Shown: piece by piece, positions 1-12,300 of the stretch
Layout: each line of letters opens with the position of its first letter
Position numbering within the stretch: the first letter of the stretch is position 1
Assembly (NCBI GenBank): GCA_965153455.1
Contig: OZ234494.1
Coordinates: 744,001-808,000, forward strand
Length of the DNA: 64,000 nucleotides
Origin: Sphagnum compactum
Lineage: Eukaryota; Bryophyta; Sphagnopsida; Sphagnales
Direction: 5' to 3'
Notes under the pieces: model-generated
The model's input: the letters and a program-made list of their open reading frames with translations, nothing else
Database searches by the model: none
Told to the model about the DNA's origin: nothing
Program-made: the position numbers and the translations under genes

Positions 1-234
1 TTATTGTGCTAATATCTGATGAAGGCTCATATAACTACGGTTCTCACATCTGAATAATATATGGTAACTACCTATTGTATATCCACAGGTAGCCACCATG
101 CTCACATCTGATAAAACCTTAGATGCTCACTTTCTCTGATGCCCAGGTCATGTAGAGCAGAGAAATGAGCACTAGTGTGTTGTATTCACGGGCAGGATTG
201 TTTTCACTAATATGGATGTGCACTTCCTTTGCAG

Positions 235-2773
235 ATTCCTGGCAGCTTGGACCACAATGGAGGCAAATTGTCTATGGGTTTGGAGCACACTATTGGATTC
301 GGGAAGAGAGGTGTGCATTGGGCGTGGTGAATATTATGGCTGGACTCTTTCAACAAGATGCTCGATATTGTCAAGGAATTGTCCAAGAATGGTTACCTGC
401 TTGCAATGCAGCCAAGGATGGAAGATTAACACAAAACGAGCTTGCACTACATTGCCATATTGTTGTCTGTATGGACTGCTTCCTATCATATCCTTTGCTT
501 TCTGTTGGTTCCTACTCCTTTTTTGTTATCTCTGTTATGTGATGAAGCTATCTTTTCTTTTCTCTGTGGCTAGACAGTGCAAAACCAGTCATCTGTGGGG
601 TTAATGATTTCAGTACATGGTGGACATCCATTTGTCTACTGTTGAGTTTGTTGGGTGTCTCTGAGATTTGACCCATTGGTCATCTTTTTTATGTTAGTTA
701 GTCACATTGGCCACAATCAATCTGAGCTCTAAACTGTATGAGAGTGCTTATTTTGTTATCCAATTAAAAAGTCACAAAGTAGACCAAACTCAGTATGCTC
801 ATCCATTGTAAACTGGCTAATGCAGACCCTAATCATAATCTGTATCCTCATGAGTCAGCCCTTGAACAGAGGCACTTATGTAGCTGAAAGTTTGACAAAT
901 GGTTTTGTGACGGACTGTTGTATTGACTGAGTCTGGATTTCTCCCAACTGGTCAGTGAAACTTCAGGTTCTTGTCAGGGCAACTTGAGTCGTAGTATAGT
1001 GTCCACATAAACTTGTGGCATACTCTCATTGTTACAGTAATGGGCTGGAGAATGAATCGTTGGTCCTATTCTTGTTGCTGGGGTAGCTCTGATGAAGCCT
1101 GCAATCAACTCCATGGAAAATTTCCATTCGGTTTTCCAAGGAGAGGAGGCAGCAGGAGTCCTTCCAAGATTGATAGAGCTTTTGGGTCTCATCCTCCGCT
1201 GGGATCCAGACCCATCTGAACTCATTGTTCCACTGAGGGCCTGGATTCAGGTGAGTTTCTCATTTGTAAGTAGGTAGGGATTATGTTGTCCATTCAACCT
1301 TGCAAGCCAAAACTGATGGTGATGGGGATTTCACATTCAACTAATGCTATCTCTGTTCTGCTACTGATTATTTTCTGCTTTGGATTCAGTTTTGTCACTG
1401 CAAGAAGCATATGAATATGAACTCAGAAGTTTCTATCATTATCACTCATTCAGATTCTTGGTTTTATTTGGGGATTTGTTGAGTAAGCCAGAATGGCTGT
1501 GAAAGCCGGTTAAACAATCAAGTACTTGGAGAAACTGATGGAGATGGGATGAGAGAGATGAGTGCACAGTCACTCATCCAGGGAGTGCAAATGATTCGCA
1601 CTGACCTAATTGAGTATAGGACAACATTCAAGGGTTCTTTTCCAAATAACTTTGATCTTCATCAAGTCGCAGCTTCAATGTACTATCAGCTGGTAAGCCA
1701 CCGAGAAACTGAAAATTCTTGTCATCTTACATATGATGGTCACAGAATAACATTGGTGTGAATATGTAGGCCACACAGACGTAAATGCTACTCATAAGTA
1801 TTACTGGAAAAATTGGAGAGGGTGTCCCTAGCAGTAGTCTTCATAATTCTAGACCAGAATTTTGTCAGAAAATCTCAACAACAAAATCAATGCAACAGTG
1901 TTTGTGTGTGCTAAGTATCAAATGATGGTTGTTTCTACAGATCTCTCATTATCTTGTCACATTTGTTGGAAATGCTTCAGTCAATATTTCTACAAAAGAA
2001 TCTGAGGTACAGGCATCTCTTCTTTTGTAGATTTTGGCCACACTGTTTTCATCATTGCAGATTCAGATTAGGGGAAAATTTCAAACCTGACCATCTGCAG
2101 TAGGCAGTTGCACATGCTCAAAATGTTCATTTGCATGGCACAGCTTTCTACACCACAGTTGTTACATGCAGCAATTAAAAACTGGGTTTGACAAGGGAAT
2201 GAATGTAATGGAAGTGAAGAAATTACTGCAACTACAGGCCCCTGGTAGTTACACAACAGGAATTTGGGTTTGAAAAATCAAACAAAGCACAAACATACCC
2301 TGGGAATGGAGGAATGCAGTTCCAGCTTTCTTATGGCAGTAGGTTTTGAATTTTCACAAAGAAGACTAAAAATCACATGTTCTTTTGCCCAATCTTTGCA
2401 GGATTTGATTGCTGAGTTGTCTTTGCTGCATGAAGACCTTGTAAATTCTGGAGCCCAGATTAAGCTTCTTGATCTGAAGAGCTTTCTTGATCACTGTGAT
2501 AGCTCAACTCAAAATACTGGCAAGCAAGCACAGGTTCTTCAGAGCATTTGAGTTACTTTATTGATGGACTCAGGACAGTTTTTCCCCACAAATGGCTCCC
2601 TTCATTAGCACCATATTTCTTGCTTGGGAATTTGGCTATACAAGTGGAATAATTTGTGAAAACCAATAAAAACCGACATGTGTGGGAAAGGTTTGTCACT
2701 ATTATGATACCAGGAGGTGACAAGAGTGTTCTTTCTGCGGTTGCAGCGTACTCTGAGAACTCTGGTGTCTTAA
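235..2773 (+). CDS. 3' part of an unrecognised multi-exon gene
   Basis: I do not recognise the protein. Well-bounded exons are 1570..1692, 1941..2006, 2402..2533 and 2714..2773, all phase 0 between AG and GT, giving one continuous C-terminus that ends in TAA at 2771-2773. The last residues read EVTRVFFLRLQRTLRTLVS. An exon at 1087..1250 (contains LRWDPDPSELIVPLRAWIQ) also ends in phase 0. A further exon begins at 235 in the frame containing QWRQIVYGFGAHYWIREERC, but its donor is unclear. The peptide looks alpha-helical, as in large scaffold or HEAT-like proteins, but that is an impression only. The WDP..VPL.AWI stretch recalls GCFC-domain splicing factors (TFIP11/STIP) weakly. The gene starts outside the window. 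Confidence 0.5.
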
Positions 2774-3453
2774 AGACTACAGAGTTTTGGAGCAAACCAT
2801 TGCAGGCAGCTACAACACAAAGTAAACATTCTTCTGCTGTCCACTTGATTTCATTGTGAAATTATTTCATTGTCATTGCAACTGATGAAAGGCATGCCAC
2901 TTGCAAAACCCAAGCTCCAGAATTTACAACTGAACAAAAAAAATTCTCCCTGCATTTGCGGACACTGTAAGTTCAATATACTAAAAATTGAGATCAGAAC
3001 AGAAGACAAAAACTAATCCCTCAAAAAAGTACATACCTCAGATTGTTTTCTTTGATCACTGTAACCGATTCATGTCATTAAGTTTTTTCATCAAGTCTTT
3101 TGGTGCCATTTGTCATGTTGTGCAAAATGGATAGGAGTGTCATTTCTGAACCTGTAAATTTTACCCTAAAATACCCAAGTGGGTCCAATCAGTCAGTCAT
3201 TTGTTCAGTAAGTGAGCTGCGAAGTTGCTCTTAGATATGGGGAGGATATTATTTCTTCAACAGAATTTATAGACCTGGCTGCTGTGGTTGCGAGAAAGAA
3301 AGAAAGCAAGCCTCTTTTATCTCAGTATTGTCTATGGTGCAAATGAAGAGAGAGAGAGAGAGCTATGCTAATTTAGCAGTTTGTTCAATGCAATAGGTAG
3401 TAATAATTACAAAGCAGGAGGAGGAGCAAAAGGAGGTGCTACTATAGAAGTAA

Positions 3454-3484
<31 letters not shown>

Positions 3485-4185
3485 GAAAGTTTGTTGCTTG
3501 AATGGAGAATAATTTATGGAATTGTCCAAACTCACTTGTACAATTCAGAGGAAGCTCTTTTCTTCCAAGTCAAAACTCCAGCAGATTTGCTGAATAGTCT
3601 GTTTGCGAAACCTTCCTCTGTAGTAGTGGTGGTGGTAGCAGCAGCCTGGTACCAAGCTGAACCAATCAAACTACTTGCAGGAACATTTGTGTTGTATTTC
3701 AATGATCCACAACACAACCTGATCCTGGCCCTGTTTACGTGTGGGTTGTGCGTCTGTGATTAAACTGAACACAAAAAATCAAAAATGACTTTTCAATTCC
3801 TTCAAGGGCAGCTTCTTCTTCTTCTTCCTCTTCTTTGAAACCCCATCATATAGATGTCATAGTAGTGTAAAATGGCAGCAGAAGTAGCAGCAGACGAGAA
3901 CCATCATTGAGTCAGCTTGGAAAGCTGAGGATCTTCCAAGACTTGATCATCTCTAATAATATGTGATTTCAAGGGGACATGATGGAATTATTTCCATTCA
4001 AGGGGACAATGGAACTTCAAGTCTTGTCTGTCAAGCAAACAATCAAACCATGGTGATCCCCTGTGGTGCTCCACCATCATCATCACCATGCTTTTGCTTT
4101 TCAATGAGGGAGGAAAGCAAAAGCAAAAGAATGTGTGGGACTGGAAACACAGAGACAGAGACAGTCATTTCCAAAACAGTTCTTG

Positions 4186-4219
<34 letters not shown>

Positions 4220-5340
4220 TCCAAAACAGTTCTTGGAGACTGTGAGTATAGTGACAAACAGATGCAGGAGTAAGTATATCAGCTCTCTCTCTCCTCTTGG
4301 TCAACAACAACAAAATGCAACCAAAACAATTCAAGCAGGAGTTGTGATGATGATGATGATGTCTGAGTGGTAAGTGGAGGAGCCATTCTTCAACTTTGCT
4401 CCAACAACAGCAGCAGCAGCAGGTGAAGCACTGCTGCTGCTGCTGCTTTGTGTTGCCCCAGCAATTGCAAGGGAGCTGGAGGAAACCGGTGGGTTTGCTG
4501 TTGCCCCAGCAGGAGCTTGCTGGAGCTGCTGCATTTGATGCAGGCCGACAACAATACCTTCCTCCTCTTCCTCCTTCTCATGGCACAACAGGCAATTCAC
4601 AAGCCCTTGCACACAGGAGAAACAAAGATGTGTGCTTGCATGTCTACAATACAAGTATTTTGTGTATATGCAGAAGTAGTAGTAGGCATATGTTGGTGAA
4701 TGCCAGATTCAGAATCCACACTACTGCTGCTGATTCTGCTTCTCAATGAACATACATACTCGCCAATCTTTTCTCAATTGTTAAATTTCGCCAAAAAAAG
4801 AAAAACACAGAAGTGAAGTGATTTTGCAAGGTTTCAATTGCCAAAAACTGAGAACGCAGTAAAAAAAACGAAAAAAAAACGAAAAAAAAAAAAAAAACAA
4901 AGAGAAAAAATTGTCAGATTTCTATATATGGTTTTCAGTGTGTAGCCAGAAAATATAGAAGGTTGATTAAATATTGTACAAGTGGTATCTGATTTTATAG
5001 CCAGATTTGGCTAAATCTTCTTAGGGATGATCGCCATTTTTCCGACATCTTCCTTTGGACGATCACCACTTAGGTGGCCAGGGCGAACCAGCACTCACAT
5101 TGGTGGTACCTTCGCCTTTTGGAGTGAGGCCACTTAGTGGCCACATTAAACCCAAGTAATGTTAGATTTGAACTCAGGGACCCTAATTTAGTCTTAGGAT
5201 GGGGATATTTGTAATATTTAGAAATAATTTTAATGAATTTTGTGATGAAGTTTACCATGGTACCAACTACCAAGGGGTGCTGGTTAGGCCCACTTAGGCC
5301 CACTTAGGCCACATACAAAAAGTAGTTCCTAAAAAAACAC
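2774..5340. other. Intergenic stretch, low-complexity rich
   Basis: No convincing exon seen. It holds an (AT)n run at 3456-3482, GA runs near 3350 and 4187-4219, and many CAG/CTG triplets at 4400-4540 that create long but compositionally biased open frames on both strands. One copy of a dispersed repeat lies at about 4770-5050. The first few hundred bases are probably 3' UTR of the preceding gene. Confidence 0.5.
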
Positions 5341-5358
5341 CGATTATTATTACTCACA

Positions 5359-5626
5359 GAATATTCCACAGTGAATGAGCCTCCTCGCAGAATCTTGGAG
5401 TGTGAATTGAGTGTACTCGCGGAATCTTCCAAAGTGAATGCGCGTAGTCGCAGAATCTTGGAGAGCAAACGAACGTAACTCGCAGAATATTCCAGAGTGA
5501 AAACGCGTATTCGCAGAATCTTGGATAGTAAACGAGAGCGTTAACTGGCAGAATCTTTCAGAGTGAATTCGCGTATTCGCAGAATCTTGGAGGAGAGTGG
5601 ATTGAACGAACTCGCAGAATCTTCCA
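5359..5626. repeat. Upstream array of about 32-bp repeats with GAAnnTTC cores
   Basis: A string of related units lies just before DCP2. Each contains (C)GCAGAATCTTGGA or (C)GCAGAATMTTCCA, at roughly 5355, 5386, 5417, 5450, 5482, 5514, 5548, 5579 and 5614. Two unit types alternate, giving a higher period of about 65 bp. The ...TTCC type holds the inverted heat-shock-element pair GAAnnTTC (GAATATTC at 5359-5366 and near 5483; GAATCTTC near 5418 and 5616). The array ends about 140 bp before the DCP2 start codon, so it is promoter or 5' leader DNA. HSF binding is an inference from the motif only. Confidence 0.6.
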
Positions 5627-5768
5627 TTTGGGTTTTGGAGGCGGAATAACGAACGTAAAACTGGCTCTTTGGGTCTTCGGTCGGACAACAGGAGGAGGAG
5701 CGAGGCGGCTTGTGAAGATCCGGAGACGAGACGAACCTTTTGCTTTCTTTCAAATAATACAGGTGCAA

Positions 5769-8700
5769 ATGGCGGGAGTGAATCGGGGAGGAAGTGGTGC
5801 CGGAGGACCGGGGAGTTCCACTCTCCCACCCCAGGAGCTTCTGGAAGATCTTTGCAGGTAAGTTTTTACCATCTTCCAGCTCTATCTCTCGTCCACAGTT
5901 ATGGGATTGTTCGTTTTGTTTTTTTTGGGTGGGGTGTGAGGGAGGGGCATTTCCTTCTGGTTTTCGGTTTCCACTCTTTTCTTTCGTTGCTGATCTGTTG
6001 TCAGATCTCTCAAGTTTCTATTGTTGTCATTCTTTTCTTCATCAATTTTTTTTGAGGGGAAAAAAAAGAATGTAAGTTGTTGTTTGGTTGTTTTTTTTCC
6101 TTACTGAGCTTGCCTACTCATCTTCCTACTTCCTTGCTTTGATCATTGGAAAAATGGTCTTCATCTCATCACAAGTTTGTGAGTTGTTGGGGAAACTGAC
6201 ACATTAGGGTTACAGAAATGTGTATTTTCATGAGAAACTCACACATTAGGGTTACAGAAAGTTGTATTTTCATGAGAAACTCTCACATTAGGGTTACAGA
6301 AATTTTGTATTTTCATGAGAAACTCTCACATTAGGGTTACAGAAATTTTGTATTTTCATGAGAAACTCTCACATCAGGGTTACAGAAATTTTGTATTTTC
6401 TTGCATTGAACTGTAATTAATTTGAGATTGGAGTTGTTTGCTGAGAAAAAAGAAAAAATAGCTTTTGTTGTTGCTGCAACCAACTAAGTGTGTGGACAGA
6501 TTTCAGACAAATATCCATGTTTCCTTGGTGTATGGTTTCACAGGTAGTTGCATAATATTAATAAATTGCACATATCCTGGGGTGTGCAGCCGATTTGTGT
6601 TGAATGCGCCAGAGGAGGAGCTACGGTCTTTTGAGAGAATTTTGTTCTACGTGGAGCAAGCTCATTGGTTTTACGAAGACTACACAATGGAGCAAAATCA
6701 ATATCTGAAATCCTTGACTCTGCGTGAATTCACCTCTTTAAGTATCCTCTGAAGTGATCGGTGTGGTGTGCAATGCATATACGATAGATGTACATGTATG
6801 TTCCCCTGATCCCAATCAAATGGTTTGGTATTTTTTCCATTCTCTTTAGCATTTCAATCAAGCAAAATTTGTTTAGGAGACATTCAATATGCTCCTGGGG
6901 ATCAGTTACATACTTTTGTCACATATGTAATACTTTTGTAGCCCTTTACTTATACAGAGTAGGGTCTGTACGCATGTCGTTGTGTGGTTTTGTGTATAAT
7001 TTTATGTATGCAACAGTTTAATAACAATTTTTACATGTGGTTGGTATGGACACTCATACTTGATTGTGATAGATCAGTGTTTTCTTCTGTGGAACTGTTT
7101 CCAAATCTGTCAGCTTTCACAGAGGGTTAATCAATGTGTTTGTTCATGTTTTCTATGTGGGGATGGAACATTTTCCTTAACTTTGTGGGTTTCACAAGTG
7201 TTTCATAGCTGTTCAGCTCTGAGGCCATATATAACACACTTTGATGACATTTATAAGGACTTCACAACATACAAGACCAGTGTGCCTGTCACAGGTGCTA
7301 TCATTCTTGATGAATCATATCAACGGGTATGTGCTGTGTTTTTGTTTTTGTTTTTTTTTTTTGTAGCCCCTGCCTCTGCCCAATTTTTGCTTCAAATTCT
7401 GACATGTTTTAGGTCCTTGACTTCTGAGTTATTGCACTCAGAGCATGTCATAGCAAAGCATTGAGAATATGGTCAACAATTTCATGGAGGATTCTCTTGG
7501 ATTATGTGGAGTTGATCATGTGAGTGGAGCTGAGCTGTATTTTTTCAGTGCTACAGTGCCTGCTAGTGAAGGGGTGGAAAGCAGGCGCAAGCTGGAGCTT
7601 CCCACGAGGCAAGAAAAACAAAGATGAAGAGGATTGTGATTGTGCAGTCCGTGAGGTGTGTTTTCTGAGATGTGGTTACAGAGGCATAAAATCCTTTGTT
7701 TCCACTATTCACCTTTTTATTTCCCATCTTTCAAGTAGCAGGTGATGCAAAACCTGACCTATATATCAGCTTCAGAAATTTTAGGTCAACCTTTTTCAGG
7801 ACCCATAAAGCCAAGTCTGAGCTCCAAGTTTCTCAGGAGTGTCAAATAAGATCACCAGAACGTCTCAGGGACTTGTGAAGCTACATGTGGTTGGTGCAAT
7901 TGAATTTCTAGCAAAGAATCAATTGAGTCTCATGCCTTAAGGCTATGGCTAGACCAAGTTCACACTTCAGGCTTAAAAGTCAGGTTCAAGAAACAAAAGT
8001 AACTGAAAGTCTAATGCCCCCCCAAGGTTGTCCTTTGGTGTTGGCAGTACCTCAACTTGGATGCTATGAGTCTGCTTGGTTATTAAACTGAGCTTATCAC
8101 ACAACGGTGCAGGTATGGGAGGAGACAGGATATGATGTATCAGAAAAATTGAAAATAGAGGACCATCTGGAAGTTGTAATGGGGGTGCAACGTATGCGTC
8201 TTTATATTATTGCAGGTGTCAATGAGAGTATCCCTTTTGCTCCCCAGACCAAAAAAGAAATCAGTGTATGTTTTCTCACTCACCTATGCTGCAGAGTTCT
8301 TCTGCCTCATTTTGAGCAGGCACCAACATTGCATTCAAAGCTTCTATAAAATGTTAGAGGGCTTTTTTTTTCTTGGTAGCAAATTGCTTGTGGCTTAATT
8401 GTGCACTTCTAAGTTAGGAACTTGCAGAATAGAGGTATTGTGGGGAACAGGGCATGGTCCAAAGAATGTTGGGTGCTTGGCATTTTTGGAAGTAGTTATA
8501 CCCAACCCACCCTTTTGCCTTCTGTTGGTGTTCAGGAAATAGCCTGGCATCGTGTGGATGAGTTACCAGTGGCAAGCAATGAGGCCCCATCTCATCACAG
8601 GGGTCCAACAGGGCTCAAATACTTCATGGTCTTTCCATTTGTGACGTATGTTCACTTCACCTAGCACAGCTCGTATAGTTCTCTTATGTCTTTTCTTCTG

Positions 8701-9305
8701 CTGAGGGTTATTCATAATTGAGCATTGTAAATGTTGTGGCAATGGCTCATTCTTCAGTTTCAACCAATATGCTGACTTCATTTGACACCAAGTTGTGGCT
8801 CATTGTGTACAGGCCACTCAAGAAGTGGATAGAGGAACACTGTCCTCCTGGGCTCCAAAGGCCAGGAAGCCCGCTTCAAGGTACCCTTCCATCCATCTCA
8901 AAGTGTGCAAAAGATTTTTTATTTCTAGTATAAATGCAAATGTAAGAGCAAGAAGAGTTTACCCATGAAAGATATAGCTATCAGCAATTTTCACTTGATA
9001 AGAACCTGATGATGATTGTCCTAGCTTCATTTTGAATCTTTTTTTCTTGTAAACTAGGTGTGACAGTTTGGAAGGTGAAAAACATGGCATCAGGTGCATC
9101 AGGAGTTTCTATCCCACCCAGCCAAGCCACACCTTTTTTACCAGCAAGTACACTTAGGCCTAGTACACCTAGTACACCTATTTCCAGTACACTTACGTCA
9201 GAACAACTCACACAAACTCCTGTCACAAGTCCACCAGAAGAGCCTCCAGGAAAGGCTTTCCGCAACTTCCGGTTTGATTTTGCTCTAATCCTTGAGCAGC
9301 TCTAA
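5769..9305 (+). CDS. DCP2: mRNA-decapping enzyme DCP2 (Nudix hydrolase)
   Basis: DCP2 removes the 5' m7G cap from mRNA, committing it to 5'-3' decay in P-bodies with DCP1 and VCS. Exons 5769..5857, 6590..6741, 7199..7326, 7557..7655, 8113..8265, 8536..8645, 8813..8880 and 9058..9305 join in frame to 348 aa, close to the usual plant length. The N-terminal regulatory domain (about residues 30-115) includes [20 protein letters not shown] and YEDY. The Nudix domain follows, with box [24 protein letters not shown] at about 141-164, matching GX5EX7REUXEEXGX; its REVWEE glutamates bind metal. The C-terminus carries Ser/Thr/Pro-rich sequence and FRNFRFD, the conserved tail motif. The start was chosen because the first exon has one ATG in the frame that joins exon 2 across an intact donor. 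Intron 1 holds a 42-bp tandem repeat. Confidence 0.93.
6191..6402. repeat. Five-copy 42-43 bp tandem repeat in DCP2 intron 1
   Basis: The core ACATTAGGGTTACAGAAA recurs at 6201, 6243, 6285, 6328 and 6371 (the last with CATCAGGG). Units are joined by TATTTTCATGAGAAACTC. Spacing is 42-43 bp. Copies 3 and 4 look nearly identical, so expansion is recent. Each unit includes TTAGGGTT, similar to but not the same as the plant telomere repeat. Confidence 0.85.
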
Positions 9306-12300
9306 TGCATTTCCATTTAACAATTTTTGTAGATCTTCACCTTCATATGACACTCGTTCTTGCCATGTTAACTTTTGGTTTTGCTGGAACTGACAGAATG
9401 AGTTACCTTCACTTTGCTGTTGTTGAGTTTTCTCTGCACTTTGGTAGATATGTTTTTCTAGTTGCTTTAGTGGGTGTTCTGCATCCAAGTGGTCACTGGG
9501 TGGTGCGATTAGAGGATATGTTCAGGGTGCAGGGTGCCCCAACCATTACCCTCTACAGAGGCCTCACTTCACCTCAGACTTTCTTGTACAGGGACAAGCT
9601 AAAATGAAAATGAAGCTTTAACGTCACCAGCTTGTTGCAGCTTGAATGAGGATACTACTGGCTTTGTGTACATACTAGCAGATTTCTTTTGAATGGTAGC
9701 CAACATCTTGACTGGGTCTTCCCAATATTTCTGCAAATGTGACACAAACTTAGGATTCAGATGTTTGTATAATGGCTTGCCCAAAATTTGGATGGATCAT
9801 TGTGTACTTAATTTGTACTTATTTGTATATGCGCTGTGGGGTGCAGCTGGTGAAGTCATAGCTTGTCACTGCTATTGACATTGGCAACAGAAGTTGATGA
9901 TGGTTGGTGCGTATTGCTAGCATGGTTATCACTGTACTCATTCTTGTTGTGTTTCTACTTTTGGCTTCCCTGGAACTAACAGAGTTGTTCCACTCTTAAG
10001 GAGTAGGCCTGTAAGATCCTGTCAGGTGGTAGGTAACAAACAAGTTCTGTCGGGGCCTGTTCTAGAGTGTAAACAGTATTATTCCTCACCAATTGATTCC
10101 TGTCAAAAGAGTGTTTCCCACTTGTGATGTAAGCCACGGCCATGGACCCAATCAATATATCTGACCGATCAAGAGCACGTGTTAAACTGTGCTGTGGCTT
10201 TTGCATCTTCAGCAGCAAAAATGCGGAGCCACAGCCATCTTACTAGGCTATTGAGACGAAATATATAACCTGATTTTTACAAATCTTCAATCCAAAACAT
10301 GTTCTGCAATGTGGATACACAAAGATAAAGTGAAATAAAGAAGAAGAGAGTTTCAAGTTGCTTATGATGATGGCCAAGGGGGTGACATTGGGTTAGATCC
10401 TTGGTGCTTTAGTTATTAGGTACCTAGTCTTCACCTTCCAGCTTCTACTACTTTTAGAACACACATTTCATGCTCAAAATTGTATGTAGTCACTTAAATT
10501 TTATTTTATTTTATTTATTTATTTGTTTATTTTTATTTGTTTATTTTATTTTTCTGTTTGGGGGGGGGGGAGATTTTCACATTGTTTCAACATAAAAAAA
10601 TATGATTTTGACACATACAAACTTCAAAGGATTTATGTGAAGAAAAAAACCCTACAACCAAGTCTCATAAAAGGTATCACTCAACATGATACCTTAAGAT
10701 ATTCAAAATTGAGAACTGGCTTGAAACCTTGGCCAATTCTCACATATTTTCTGATACCCACCCAACACTAGTCATAACACCGACTTAGGGTAGGGTTAGC
10801 ATCATGAGTGAATGGTACCTAAGGCTATGTTGAGGAAGAAATGACATTTAGTTCCATCCTTCTTCTTGAGTCCTTTGCCCAAAAATCCAATTCAAATTCT
10901 AGAGAATGGGAAATGAACCTTCAAAAATTTACAACTCTAGTTTACTACAATAGGTGACAAGTGACAACCAAAACGTTCAACCCTTTGATCAAAAAGTTTT
11001 CCAAGTTGGTTGGTTCTTAGCTGGTAGACAAAATATTTTTACCCGAAGCCAATTTTTTTTTTTTTTTTTATTGCAATTTTTCTCCAGTTGGTGACAATAT
11101 TTTCAGAAATTGAAAAAAAAAGGTTTTATTTGGGGTTTTTGATTGCCAAATTTCAGTTTTAAAAAAATATGCCAAAAAAATTCTGCATCCGGTTCTAATA
11201 GGTCACCAACAACATAGAATGATGCTTAAATGTTTTTGTTTTATCCTTTTTAAAGTCAAATGTGGCTAAATCAGGTTACAAATGATTGCATTTCATTCTA
11301 CATCACAGATTTAAAATTAATTTATTAAAAATTAAATTATTTATTAAATTAAATTTAAAATTATTTTTAAAAAAAAAAACTGGCCAAACCAGTTACCAGG
11401 CTTTTAAGGTCTATTTTAATTGCTAGGTTCACCCTCACCATTTACCTAAGAGAACCAGGTTGTAGAAGAAGGCCCATTCTTGAGTACCAAGTGGTGATAG
11501 AAAGACCCACCCAAATGGAATATGTACAAACTAGGTCCCACACAGGCCACCACTAACATGGGCATCATCATCTATATTGGTCCCTATGTGAGTGAGGCAC
11601 TTTCTACAGAACTTACACAACAACACAAGAGTTAGTTTCCTCTTTGACCCAATTTTCTATGGAACTCAGAGAGAGCACAAGAAGAGTTTCCTCTAATGAT
11701 AGGATGCTTTTTCTTTGGAACTTACACAAAACATGAGTTTCTTCTGCTATGACCCAATTTTGTATGGAACTTACACAGAACACAAGAGTTTCCATTATGA
11801 TGGCATTTTCTTTGGAACTTACACAAAAACATGTGTTTCTTCTTCTATGACCCAATTTTATATGGAACTTACCAAAAGCAAAGAACAGAAAAGGGCAACA
11901 TGAGTTACTTGTGTAGTGGCGGCCCAGTGATTTTTTTATTGTGTTGAACTTTTGCCATTTGACGGAAAACAAAATTTGAATTTTTTTGAATTCTGTCATA
12001 AATTTTCTGTATAAAATAATTACCAAAAAACGAAAAAAATCATTAAAAAAATTGCCACAAACTGCCTACAACATGAAAGGGTGCTTAAGATTGATTTTTC
12101 TACTTTCATATGTTGAATATTGCCAAATTTGGCTAAATATATTCTTGAGCACCATCTCTAGAAATACTAAACAACAAACACACAATTTTTGGTTCAATGA
12201 ACAATGAACCAAATGACCCAACTGGGGGCAACAACAGCACGTGTGCATGCACCCGAGGACTCAAGAAGGGATAACATGCGGGGTTTCCTAACATGCAAGT

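Noticed and set aside
4331-4749. Overlapping Gln/Leu/Ala-rich frames on both strands
   Set aside because: All derive from CAG/CTG triplet repeats; no conserved segment or exon structure.
10523-10771. Plus-strand frame of 82 codons
   Set aside because: Begins in a TTTATTTATT run and G run; no conserved sequence, so a chance frame in AT-rich DNA.
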